NCBI GenBank assembly: GCA_028698395.1
Contig: JAQVDG010000004.1
Span: 1 to 20,678, forward strand
Direction of reading: 5' to 3'
DNA length: 20,678 bases
Origin: Weeksellaceae bacterium
Lineage (GTDB): Bacteria; Bacteroidota; Bacteroidia; Flavobacteriales; Weeksellaceae
The position numbers and the translations under genes were made by a program. Below the pieces are notes generated by a model, which saw only the letters and a list, made by a program, of their open reading frames with translations, did no database searches and had not been told where the DNA came from. Shown in pieces: positions 14,935 through 20,678 of this stretch (its first letter is position 1; each line of letters begins with the position of its first letter).

Positions 14935-15426
14935 TTAAAAGAAAAGTTGAGTGGGCAAATGCAGAGAAACACCCAATTTTAATCCTTCTAAATTGGTGTA
15001 ATCATTTTTTTGATACTCAAACGAATAGCCAAGGGTAAATTCCAAAAGACTCAATAAATTAACTCCTATTTCAGGTGTAATATTCCAAAGAGAAGCATTG
15101 ATTCGTGCAGAATAAAAAGTAGCACGCATATAGGATGAATAAGGATTGGCTTTGGTGTTTAAAAAATTAAAGTGATACGCCAAACCTACTTCCGGAATCA
15201 GTATAAATTTATCTTTAAAATACGCCATATTGGCTGTTGCACTCAATCCGATGATATTCCAATCTTTTGAATTTAATAAATAAAACTCCGGTCCTAACTT
15301 AAAATAATTTCCATTTAAGTTGGCATATCCCACATTCAAAAGAAAATAAGAAGTTCCATTATTTTTTTCCTGAGCTTGGGAAAAGCCCATAATCAGAAGC
15401 ATTAAAAAAACAAGTGATTTTTTCAT
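14935..15426 (-). CDS. Small outer-membrane-like beta protein, unknown
   Basis: Unrecognised 163-residue protein. The signal peptide MKKSLVFLMLLIMGFSQAQ is followed by alternating hydrophobic/polar stretches with many Tyr, Phe and Asn residues (for example YFLLNVGYANLNGNYFKLG and LLEFTLGYSFEYQ). It ends in Phe-Phe, as an eight-strand outer-membrane barrel would. There are no Cys residues and no catalytic motif. A GTG at 15432 would add two codons (MAMKKS), but the ATG at 15426 gives the normal MKKS signal-peptide start and lies 5 bp after a strong -7 element, so a near-leaderless message is likely. It is monocistronic between the DUF3127 gene and the ABC gene; a role in the envelope is the most that can be said. 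Confidence 0.75.
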   Translation of the reverse strand: MKKSLVFLMLLIMGFSQAQEKNNGTSYFLLNVGYANLNGNYFKLGPEFYLLNSKDWNIIGLSATANMAYFKDKFILIPEVGLAYHFNFLNTKANPYSSYMRATFYSARINASLWNITPEIGVNLLSLLEFTLGYSFEYQKNDYTNLEGLKLGVSLHLPTQLFF

Positions 15427-15431
15427 TGCCA

Positions 15432-15439
15432 CAAAGATA
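15432..15439 (-). promoter_or_regulatory. Candidate -7 element, near-leaderless
   Basis: TATCTTTG on the minus strand, identical to the sufE and yceD elements, ends 5 nt before the ATG at 15426. The start site would fall at or next to the start codon. No TTG lies at the -33 position. Confidence 0.5.
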
Positions 15440-15550
15440 AAGTAATCTCTTTAAGATAGAATAAAAAGCTTCAATCTTCCGAACTCGGTAAAGAAAGAGT
15501 TTTACAACTTTCTAATTCATTAGTTTAACCATGATAAGCAAAAAGAATTC

Positions 15551-15585
15551 GTATAAAGAACACAAGTAATTTGTATTCTTTATAC
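15551..15585. repeat. Perfect 10-bp inverted repeat hairpin
   Basis: GTATAAAGAA (15551-15560) and TTCTTTATAC (15576-15585) are exact complements. One mismatch then four more pairs (ACAA/TTGT) close a 5-nt loop. It lies between two minus-strand genes, 64 bp after the DUF3127 stop. A U-rich tract does not follow directly on either strand, so it is only a possible terminator and may be an operator or RNA structure. Confidence 0.55.
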
Positions 15586-15648
15586 TTTCTTTACATTTAG
15601 GGTAAAATGTTATATGATTTCTAAAAGATTTGCTTTAACTAGCTTTTC

Positions 15649-16020
15649 TTAAAAAGGCAAATCATCCACTCCGCTATCATCTTGAGAAGGAATAGTGGGT
15701 GCAATAGGCGGGATATTTGTATATTCTTCCGGAGCTTCCGTTCCGGCTCCAATTTTCTCAACCCGCCATCCTGAAATACTGTTAAAATATTTAGCAACAC
15801 CTTCCGGATTTATCCATTCTCTCCCTCTGATATTAATTGAAATTCTGATTTCGTCTCCTTCTGAAAGAGGTTCAATTAAACTGACTTTATCTTGTAAAAA
15901 TTCGATTAACACATCCTGAGGATACTGTTCCTGAGTAGTTACTACAATTTCTTTTTTACGAAATCCACTGGGAAAAGTTTGTTCTTCGAAAATTTTTTTA
16001 ATTCTACCGCTTATTTCCAT
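15649..16020 (-). CDS. DUF3127 protein, OB-fold with SSB-like C-terminal tip
   Basis: 123-residue protein of the DUF3127 family, seen mainly in Bacteroidota and phages. Residues 1-90 (MEISGRIKKIFEEQTF, KKEIVVTTQEQYPQDVLIEF, EGDEIRISINIRGREW) have the strand pattern of an OB-fold. A flexible Pro/Ile-rich linker (about 95-112) follows, then an acidic end, DDSGVDDLPF. The last residues closely resemble the DDDIPF tip of single-stranded DNA-binding protein, which recruits repair and replication partners. A ssDNA-binding or SSB-partner role is thus inferred, not shown. It is a single gene with a TATTTTTG promoter element (and TTG 16 bp further) upstream. Confidence 0.88.
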   Translation of the reverse strand: MEISGRIKKIFEEQTFPSGFRKKEIVVTTQEQYPQDVLIEFLQDKVSLIEPLSEGDEIRISINIRGREWINPEGVAKYFNSISGWRVEKIGAGTEAPEEYTNIPPIAPTIPSQDDSGVDDLPF

Positions 16021-16037
16021 TTTGATTCTTTTTTTGA

Positions 16038-16064
16038 CAAAAATAGCGAAATAAATCAGGTCAA
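16038..16064 (-). promoter_or_regulatory. Candidate promoter of the DUF3127 gene
   Basis: On the minus strand TTG (16062-16064), 16 bp, then TATTTTTG (16038-16045) approximate the Bacteroidota promoter. The start site would lie about 10 nt before the ATG. The spacing is slightly short compared with the 18 bp of the tRNA-Leu and yceD promoters. Confidence 0.5.
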
Positions 16065-16083
16065 AAAAAGTGAATAATAAAAT

Positions 16084-16112
16084 TTGCAGAAAAAGATTTT
16101 AGTGTATATTTG
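16084..16112 (+). promoter_or_regulatory. Promoter of tRNA-Leu
   Basis: TTG (16084-16086), 18 bp, then TATATTTG (16105-16112): both boxes match the Bacteroidota consensus and the -7 box ends 11 nt before the tRNA. One of the best promoters in the window. Confidence 0.7.
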
Positions 16113-16123
16113 CAATCCCAGAA

Positions 16124-16205
16124 GCGGGTGTGGTGGAACTGGTAGACACGCCAGACTTAGGATCTGGTGCCGCAAGGCGTGGGGGTTCGATTCCCTTCAC
16201 CCGCA
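16124..16205 (+). tRNA. tRNA-Leu (anticodon UAG)
   Basis: Class II tRNA of 82 nt. Acceptor GCGGGTG pairs with CACCCGC, discriminator A. The anticodon arm is CCAGA-CTTAGGA-TCTGG with anticodon TAG, read as UAG (decodes CUA and other CUN). A long variable arm (TGCCGCAAGGCGT) forms its own stem, as expected for leucine. T-arm GGGGG-TTCGATT-CCCTT. The 3' CCA is not encoded. A strong promoter precedes it and a terminator follows within 5 nt, so it is transcribed alone. Confidence 0.97.
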
Positions 16206-16209
16206 CAAA

Positions 16210-16237
16210 AAAAGCAACGATTTCTGTCGTTGCTTTT
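16210..16237. terminator. Bidirectional terminator, tRNA-Leu / accC
   Basis: AAAAGCAACGA and TCGTTGCTTTT form an 11-bp stem with loop TTTCTG, with A- and T-tracts on its flanks. It ends tRNA-Leu on the plus strand and accC (stop at 16245) on the minus strand. Confidence 0.85.
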
Positions 16238-16244
16238 TCTTTTT

Positions 16245-17603
16245 TTAAACTTCTCCGGCATAATCGGGATTCATCTCAAAAGATTCCATAAATGCCGTAG
16301 TATAATTTCCTTTTATATACTCCGGATGATCCATTAACTGACGATGAAAAGGAACTGTTGTTTTAATTCCTTCAATATAAAACTCGTCCAAAGCTCTGCG
16401 CATTTTTGCCATTGCTTCTTCTCTGGTTTGAGCTGTAGTAATTAATTTTGCAATCATTGAATCATAATACGGAGGAATCTGATAGCCTGCATAAACATGA
16501 GTATCAACTCGGATTCCATGTCCACCCGGAATATTTAAATTAGTAATAATTCCCGGTGATGGTCTGAAGCCGTTGTAAGGATCTTCTGCATTAATGCGGC
16601 ACTCAATGGAATGCAACTTCGGTAAATAATTTTTTCCTGAAATCGACTGTCCCGCAGCAATCATTATTTGCTCTCTAACCAAATCATAATCAATAACTTG
16701 CTCTGTAATCGGATGTTCTACTTGAATTCGGGTATTCATTTCCATAAAATAGAAATTCCCGTCTTTATCAACCAAGAATTCGATTGTTCCTACTCCTTCA
16801 TATCCTATATATTCAGCGGCTCGTACAGCAGCAGCTCCCATTTCTTCTCTCAGTTTTTTTGTCATAAAAGGAGAAGGGGTTTCTTCTGTCAATTTCTGAT
16901 GACGACGTTGAATAGAGCAATCTCTTTCAGACAAATGGCAAGCTTTTCCTTTTGAATCTCCTGCAACTTGAATTTCAATATGTCGGGGTTCCAATATCAA
17001 TTTTTCCATATACATTCCGCCATTTCCAAAAGCTGATAAAGCCTCTTGTACTGCTGAATCCCAATGTTTTTCTAAATCTTTTTCATTGAAAATCTCCCGC
17101 ATTCCCTTTCCTCCACCTCCGGCAGTTGCTTTTATCATTACCGGAAATCCTATTTTTTTAGCTGTTTTCTTGGCATCATCCAAATCTTTCAAAATTCCAT
17201 CAGAACCGGGAACAACAGGAACGCCAGCTTCAATCATCGTTGCTTTTGCTGTTGCTTTGTCTCCCATTCTATCAATCTGTTCGGGTGTTGCTCCAATAAA
17301 TTTAATACCGGTATCCCGACAAGTTTTAGAAAATTTTGAATTTTCTGAAAGGAATCCATAGCCCGGATGAATCGCATCTGCATCGGTAATTTCAGCCGCT
17401 GCCATAATATTTGCAATTTTCAAATACGATTGCGAACTGGCTGCCGGCCCGATACAAACCGCTTCATCGGCAAAACGAACATGCAGACTATCTCGATCCG
17501 CAGTAGAATAAACCGCTACTGTTTTGATTCCCATTTCCCGCGCTGTACGAATTACGCGCATAGCGATTTCACCACGATTGGCAATTAATATCTTTTTAAA
17601 CAT
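16245..17603 (-). CDS. accC: Acetyl-CoA carboxylase, biotin carboxylase subunit
   Basis: ATP-dependent carboxylation of biotin on AccB using bicarbonate, first half-reaction of acetyl-CoA carboxylase, supplying malonyl-CoA for fatty acids. 452 residues, the normal size of the stand-alone subunit. N-terminal domain [23 protein letters not shown]-grasp glycine loop GGGGKG (162-167); [15 protein letters not shown] (228-242); and active-site [11 protein letters not shown] (288-298) with the catalytic Arg292. Nothing conserved is missing. It follows accB by 19 bp in an accB-accC operon and is stopped by the terminator shared with tRNA-Leu. The carboxyltransferase genes accA and accD are not in the window. 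Confidence 0.97.
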   Translation of the reverse strand: MFKKILIANRGEIAMRVIRTAREMGIKTVAVYSTADRDSLHVRFADEAVCIGPAASSQSYLKIANIMAAAEITDADAIHPGYGFLSENSKFSKTCRDTGIKFIGATPEQIDRMGDKATAKATMIEAGVPVVPGSDGILKDLDDAKKTAKKIGFPVMIKATAGGGGKGMREIFNEKDLEKHWDSAVQEALSAFGNGGMYMEKLILEPRHIEIQVAGDSKGKACHLSERDCSIQRRHQKLTEETPSPFMTKKLREEMGAAAVRAAEYIGYEGVGTIEFLVDKDGNFYFMEMNTRIQVEHPITEQVIDYDLVREQIMIAAGQSISGKNYLPKLHSIECRINAEDPYNGFRPSPGIITNLNIPGGHGIRVDTHVYAGYQIPPYYDSMIAKLITTAQTREEAMAKMRRALDEFYIEGIKTTVPFHRQLMDHPEYIKGNYTTAFMESFEMNPDYAGEV

Positions 17604-17622
17604 TTTGCGTGTTTTTTTGAAA

Positions 17623-18105
17623 TTAAGCCGGGTCTATTAAAAACAAAGGTTGGTCATATTCAATCGGCGTGGAATCATCGACCAAAATTTTCACTATTTT
17701 ACCCGATACTTCAGATTCAATTTCATTGAATAACTTCATTGCTTCAACCATACAAAGTACTGAACCTTGAGAAACAGTATCTCCAACCGATACAAAAGGG
17801 TCTTTTCCGGGAGCTGATGCTCTATAAAAAGTTCCAATCATCGGAGATTTTACTACATAATAGTTTGATTCTGTTTCTTCCTGTACCGGTTTTGCATCCG
17901 TCGAAGGAGCTGTTGTCGGTGGCACTACTGCTTGTGGCCCTTGAGGCGCAACGATTTGAGGCACTACTGCCTGTGGTGCATAAGTTACAGTTGGATTTGT
18001 AATATTTTTGATTTTAATTTCAAAATCTTTTAATTTCAAATTTACTTCTGCAACGTCTGATTTAGAAACAAACTTAATCAGATTTTGTATTTCTTTAATA
18101 TCCAT
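17623..18105 (-). CDS. accB: Acetyl-CoA carboxylase, biotin carboxyl carrier protein
   Basis: 160-residue biotin carrier of acetyl-CoA carboxylase. An N-terminal helix ([17 protein letters not shown]) is followed by a flexible Pro/Ala/Val/Gln-rich linker (about 40-80, containing two QAVVP repeats) and the biotinyl domain with [11 protein letters not shown], in which Lys124 is the biotinylation site. The open frame begins upstream at a TTG (18138), but that would add a Phe-rich stretch unlike the family. ATG at 18105 is the right start. A TACCTTTG -7 candidate lies about 41 bp upstream and a terminator separates it from rpmF, so accBC is its own transcription unit. Confidence 0.96.
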   Translation of the reverse strand: MDIKEIQNLIKFVSKSDVAEVNLKLKDFEIKIKNITNPTVTYAPQAVVPQIVAPQGPQAVVPPTTAPSTDAKPVQEETESNYYVVKSPMIGTFYRASAPGKDPFVSVGDTVSQGSVLCMVEAMKLFNEIESEVSGKIVKILVDDSTPIEYDQPLFLIDPA

Positions 18106-18145
18106 AATAATTTGTTTTTTTGTGAAAAAAAAGAACAATAAGTGT

Positions 18146-18153
18146 CAAAGGTA
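18146..18153 (-). promoter_or_regulatory. Candidate -7 element of accBC
   Basis: TACCTTTG on the minus strand fits TAnnTTTG, 41 bp before the accB ATG and just after the rpmF terminator. No TTG at the -33 distance was found. Confidence 0.45.
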
Positions 18154-18164
18154 TAAAAAAATTG

Positions 18165-18201
18165 AAAAAGCTGCCTCTAAAATTTAGAAACAGCTTTTTT
18201 T
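18165..18201 (-). terminator. Intrinsic terminator after rpmF
   Basis: On the minus strand a long stem (AAAGCTG outer pairs with CAGCTTT, continuing through TTTCTAAA / TTTTAGAGG with G-U pairs) is followed by a T-rich tract. It ends the yceD-rpmF unit and separates it from accBC. Confidence 0.75.
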
Positions 18202-18219
18202 GTTTTCTCAAAAACGAAT

Positions 18220-18420
18220 TTATTCTACCTCTTCGCTTTGTTCTTTTTCCATTACAACCTTACCTCGATAGTACATTTTACCGTCTAACCAATAAGCTCT
18301 ATGGTAAAGGTGTGCTTCTCCAGTCGTTTTATCTATAGCAATCTGAGGTGCTTCGATTTTGTAATGGGTTCTACGTTTATCTCTTCTCGTAGTCGATTGT
18401 CTTCTCTTAGGATGTGCCAT
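18220..18420 (-). CDS. rpmF: 50S ribosomal protein L32
   Basis: 66-residue large-subunit ribosomal protein. The opening [20 protein letters not shown] is the standard L32 start, followed by [20 protein letters not shown] and KMYYRGKVV. There is no Cys at all, so the four-Cys zinc ribbon of many L32 proteins is absent (the C-minus form usual in Bacteroidota, which does not need zinc). It lies 19 bp behind the yceD-family gene and is followed by a terminator, the classic yceD-rpmF pair. Confidence 0.97.
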   Translation of the reverse strand: MAHPKRRQSTTRRDKRRTHYKIEAPQIAIDKTTGEAHLYHRAYWLDGKMYYRGKVVMEKEQSEEVE

Positions 18421-18439
18421 AACTTGTTATGTTTTATTT

Positions 18440-18994
18440 TCAGTTACTATTATTATTTAAATTTTTCAAAGCTTCCCAACGTGGGTCTATTTCTGATTCG
18501 TCTGAATTTGATTGATTCAAAGTTTCTTCGTCAATACTGTATTTTTCTAATAATTTCAGCATTTCCGAATTACTTTTTCCACTGATTACATCCGGATGAA
18601 TCCGTTTATTTGGCACTGCCAAAAGAACCATTTCATAAATAATCTGTGAAATATTCATCGTATATTCTCCATGTGGAAGTATCCACACTTCATCGTCTGA
18701 GTCATCTAACTCTTCTCCAAATTTTACGATGATTTCTGATTTTCCTTCCAGTTCTTGATAGTAGATTTCATTGGTCAAATCACAATTTACTTCTACACCT
18801 CCTGAAAGAGTAAAAAATAATTCCAAAAAATTATTTTTTTTATCCAAAATCACAGATATATTGACATTCGGATGTTCAAAATCCTGTTCAAATTCAAATA
18901 AATCAAAGAACGATTGAGTAATCAAAAAATCAAATTGATGTTTTCCTAAACTCAATCCGGCAAAGGAAATTGTATAATCTTTGAATTTTTTCAT
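18440..18994 (-). CDS. YceD/DUF177 family protein
   Basis: 184-residue member of the YceD (DUF177) family, which is genetically tied to rpmF in most bacteria and linked to 23S rRNA accumulation and ribosome assembly. Supporting features: N-terminal IPF-like KDYTISFAGLSLGKHQFDF, the central GGVEVNCDLTNE (single Cys72 in place of the CxRC pair found in many relatives), an acidic ELDDSDDEVW segment, VPNKRIHPD and the C-terminal DPRWEALKNL before an Asn-rich tail. The start ATG is preceded by a strong promoter (TTG, 18 bp, TATCTTTG) with a leader of about 12 nt. It forms an operon with rpmF. The function is inferred from the family. Confidence 0.9.
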   Translation of the reverse strand: MKKFKDYTISFAGLSLGKHQFDFLITQSFFDLFEFEQDFEHPNVNISVILDKKNNFLELFFTLSGGVEVNCDLTNEIYYQELEGKSEIIVKFGEELDDSDDEVWILPHGEYTMNISQIIYEMVLLAVPNKRIHPDVISGKSNSEMLKLLEKYSIDEETLNQSNSDESEIDPRWEALKNLNNNSN

Positions 18995-19010
18995 GACTCA
19001 AAACGGGTGG

Positions 19011-19039
19011 CAAAGATAATACATCTTACTGAAAAACAA
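19011..19039 (-). promoter_or_regulatory. Promoter of yceD-rpmF
   Basis: On the minus strand TTG (19037-19039), 18 bp, then TATCTTTG (19011-19018), followed by CC. Both boxes and the spacing equal those of the tRNA-Leu promoter, making this a strong consensus match. Confidence 0.7.
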
Positions 19040-19155
19040 GAAATATTTACTCTTTTTTTACTTCAAACTGAATTCTGTGTCGCTCTGCTATTTTTTATTT
19101 TTGTTTGAGTGTTACTTTTTTTTGAATTTAATCGTCTATATAAGTAGAAGCCTCT

Positions 19156-19163
19156 TAATTTTG
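19156..19163 (+). promoter_or_regulatory. Candidate -7 element of the sigma-factor gene
   Basis: TAATTTTG matches TAnnTTTG, 30 bp before the proposed GTG start. Its last three bases begin the 16-bp palindrome at 19161-19176. No TTG sits at the normal -33 distance, so the promoter may need an activator or another sigma factor. Confidence 0.4.
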
Positions 19164-19176
19164 AAATTAATTTCAA
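19161..19176. promoter_or_regulatory. Perfect 16-bp palindrome at the sigma-gene promoter
   Basis: TTGAAATT followed directly by AATTTCAA, an exact palindrome with no spacer. It covers the end of the -7 element and the expected transcription start of the sigma-factor gene, a position where a bound dimer would block initiation. Confidence 0.4.
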
Positions 19177-19193
19177 TACATAGTCGTCAAAAA

Positions 19194-19724
19194 GTGGAAG
19201 ATTTATTACCACAACTAAAAAAGCAAAATCGAGTTGCTCAGAAAGAGTTATTTGACCGGTTTTCAGCTAAATTGCTCAGCACTTGCCGTTCCTACATAAG
19301 TGATTTGCAGCATGCGGAAGACTGTATGTTAAAAGCTTTTGTCAAAATTTTTAAAAATATTTCCTCTTACAAATCAGAAGGAAGTTTTGAGGGTTGGATG
19401 AGACGAATTGTGGTTAATGAATGTTTGGATTTTTTGAAATCAAGTAAGCAATTTGTCTATTTGGAAGATTCGGAATGGCCGGAAGAATCGGGTTATGAAG
19501 AAGATTTAAGTGAAATTGATGTACAAGAGCTTTTGGATCAGTTGCCGGAATCTTATCGTATTGTTTTCAATTTATATGTATTGGAAGATTTTTCACATAA
19601 AGAAATTTCCAATCAACTGAACATCAGTGAATCTGCTTCCAAAATGCAATTATCGCGCGCAAAAAGTAAAATGAGATTATTATTGTTTGAATTAAAAAAT
19701 AAAAAAAATGAGTTGGGAAACTAA
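19194..19724 (+). CDS. RNA polymerase sigma-70 family (ECF-type) factor
   Basis: About 176 residues. Sigma region 2 runs from AQKELFDRFSAKLLSTCRSY through DLQHAEDCMLKAFVKIFKNI to FEGWMRRIVVNECLDFLKSS. Region 4 is QLPESYRIVFNLYVLEDFSH, continuing EISNQLNISESASKMQLSRAKSKMRLLL, a helix-turn-helix with SRAKSKMR at its end. There is no region 3, as in ECF factors. The frame is open back to a GTG at 19077, but that adds about 39 implausible residues. No ATG occurs before region 2, so GTG at 19194 (giving MEDLLPQLKKQNRVAQ) is the best start, with TTG at 19161 as an alternative. The 3' end overlaps the next gene by 17 bp, implying translational coupling with a putative anti-sigma factor. Confidence 0.87.
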   Translation: MEDLLPQLKKQNRVAQKELFDRFSAKLLSTCRSYISDLQHAEDCMLKAFVKIFKNISSYKSEGSFEGWMRRIVVNECLDFLKSSKQFVYLEDSEWPEESGYEEDLSEIDVQELLDQLPESYRIVFNLYVLEDFSHKEISNQLNISESASKMQLSRAKSKMRLLLFELKNKKNELGN

Positions 19725-20328
19725 TTTAAAAAATCAAATAGAAAAAAGAGAACTGAAAGTTTCTCCCGATGCTTGGAATCGTTTAGAAAAAATGTTAGAC
19801 GAGGAAGAAAATCCGATTGTGAAAAAAGGTAAAAAAATCCGAATTTCTTTATTCATTGCAGCTTCGATTGCTTTAATTCTCGGTTTTTTTCTGTTTCCTT
19901 TACAAAAACAGAAAGTAGAAAACACTCAACTGATTGAAACAATTGCTACGACAAATCAAGAAATTCAAACTGTTGCTCCGAAAGAGATTCTAATCGAAGA
20001 AAAAATCGTTCCAGAAGAAAAACCAGTTTTGGAAAAACTTATTTCAACAAACCAAAAATCACCTGAATTAGTTCAAAAAAATAACGATTTAGCTCTTTTA
20101 GAATCAGAAGATTCAACTTTTATTCAGACTGAAAAAGAAGAAAAATCAGAAGTTCTTTCTTTTAGTGAAACCGAAATTGTTCTTCAAGAAGAGATTCCGG
20201 AAAAAAATACGCAAGAAACAAAATTTGTTGACCCCGAAATGTTGCTTTATTCCATTGAACATAATCAATCGGTACAACAAAGCCGTTCCAAAGAAGGTTT
20301 GGTTTACATTGACTTAAATGAAAAATAA
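19708..20328 (+). CDS. Single-pass membrane protein, putative anti-sigma factor
   Basis: 206 residues. A cytoplasmic head of about 43 residues contains SPDAWNRLEKMLDEE, the 'P-x-AW-x-x-L-x-x-x-L' pattern common at the start of Bacteroidota anti-sigma-like proteins. One transmembrane helix follows (about 46-64, SLFIAASIALILGFFLFPL), then a long periplasmic tail rich in Glu, Lys, Gln and Thr that ends RSKEGLVYIDLNEK. It lacks the zinc-binding HxxxCxxC of ZAS anti-sigma factors and has no FecR domain. Overlap by 17 bp with the sigma gene supports a sigma/regulator pair, so it probably tethers the sigma factor to the membrane; this is inference. The exported-protein gene follows after 56 bp. Confidence 0.8.
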   Translation: MSWETNLKNQIEKRELKVSPDAWNRLEKMLDEEENPIVKKGKKIRISLFIAASIALILGFFLFPLQKQKVENTQLIETIATTNQEIQTVAPKEILIEEKIVPEEKPVLEKLISTNQKSPELVQKNNDLALLESEDSTFIQTEKEEKSEVLSFSETEIVLQEEIPEKNTQETKFVDPEMLLYSIEHNQSVQQSRSKEGLVYIDLNEK

Positions 20329-20384
20329 TCTTTTGATTTTCAACTTTATACACATAAAATAATTTTAATTTAAAACCCACTATT

Positions 20385-20678
20385 ATGATGAAAAAATATT
20401 TTCTATCGGGATTATTATGCTTGTTTTTTCTAAATAGCCAAGCACAAAAACTCACTTTTGATTTAAACCCAAAAGAGGAAGACGAAAAAGTCAGTCCGAT
20501 TGTAAAAGAAAAAGTGGATGAGTATGCTCTTCAGGTTCGTGAAATTGTAGTGAAAGAAAAATTACTCATGGAAAAAGAGATTGAAAAAATAAATACCGAC
20601 TTGGAAGATGGGAAAATCTCGAAAGAAGATGCCGATAACCTAAAAGCAAACGTTGCTCTTGAGTTTTCGGAAAAAATA
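20385..20678 (+). CDS. Exported protein (5' part, cut by window end)
   Basis: The frame begins at an ATG-ATG doublet (20385 and 20388) and stays open through 98 codons to the window edge. It encodes a signal peptide (MMKKYFLSGLLCLFFLNSQA, cleavage before QKLTFDL). A highly charged, probably helical segment of about 70 residues follows (KEEDEKVSP, DEYALQVREIVVKEKLL, EIEKINTDLEDGKISKEDAD). Such Lys/Glu-rich helical leaders often precede a C-terminal outer-membrane barrel in flavobacterial proteins, but that part is outside the window, so the product is unknown. It is third in line after the sigma and membrane-protein genes and is plausibly regulated by or sensed through them. Confidence 0.75.
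   Translation, partial: MMKKYFLSGLLCLFFLNSQAQKLTFDLNPKEEDEKVSPIVKEKVDEYALQVREIVVKEKLLMEKEIEKINTDLEDGKISKEDADNLKANVALEFSEKI

Noticed and set aside
16668..16955. Plus-strand frame opposite accC
   Set aside because: Antisense to a strongly conserved region; Ser/Phe-rich composition reflects the complement of accC codons.
18220..18420. Cysteine-free L32 as a zinc-starvation paralogue
   Set aside because: It is the ordinary form in Bacteroidota and sits in the canonical yceD-rpmF pair, so it is the main L32 copy.
20162..20455. 97-codon minus-strand frame near the right end
   Set aside because: It spans the end of the membrane-protein gene, the spacer and the signal peptide of the next gene on the other strand; no family match and no promoter.

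Overview
The window is an ordinary-looking stretch of a low-GC Bacteroidota chromosome, most likely from the class Flavobacteriia, possibly Weeksellaceae or a close relative. The clues are AT-rich intergenic DNA, almost no Shine-Dalgarno sequences, many TAnnTTTG -7 elements (the Bacteroidota housekeeping promoter motif), a type IX secretion (T9SS) C-terminal sorting domain, a SusC-style receptor with an N-terminal carboxypeptidase-regulatory-like domain, a cysteine-free ribosomal protein L32, and flavobacterial families such as DUF3127 and TIGR02757. No plasmid, phage, CRISPR or IS element was seen.

Layout. 1-3193 is a run of minus-strand housekeeping genes: rlmH, a CPBP-family membrane protease and rdgB (all overlapping), then rnz and a truncated DUF4153 membrane protein. 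A divergent YihY/UPF0761 membrane protein (3224-4168) converges on an unrecognised eight-helix membrane protein (4178-5056). After a 412-bp gene-free stretch lies a large secreted Ycf48/BNR-repeat protein with a T9SS tail (5469-7541). It is followed by a nested inverted repeat, a broken GIY-YIG gene, a terminator and tRNA-Ala(GGC), which sits 8 bp behind a 2-hydroxyacid dehydrogenase gene. Divergent from that dehydrogenase are sufE, a family 9 glycosyltransferase, a small exported His/Cys-rich protein and a TonB-dependent receptor that is probably for zinc or another metal.

A bidirectional terminator separates the receptor from minus-strand TIGR02757 and LolD-like ABC ATPase genes. These are followed by a small outer-membrane-like protein, an OB-fold DUF3127 protein with an SSB-like tip, and tRNA-Leu(UAG). 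The fatty-acid and ribosome block yceD-rpmF / accB-accC runs on the minus strand, with its own terminator and promoter between rpmF and accB where related genomes usually carry fabH. The window ends with a plus-strand module: a sigma-70-family factor, a single-pass membrane protein that looks like an anti-sigma factor, and the start of an exported protein.

How the genes work together. Most belong to unrelated core functions: tRNA and rRNA maturation, nucleotide-pool sanitation, Fe-S assembly, malonyl-CoA synthesis and the cell envelope. The two spots with the best chance of something less described are the His/Cys-rich protein plus TonB receptor unit, with two dyads in its leader, and the sigma/membrane/exported-protein module, whose promoter carries a perfect 16-bp palindrome. 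I do not see convincing evidence of a wholly new multi-gene system.
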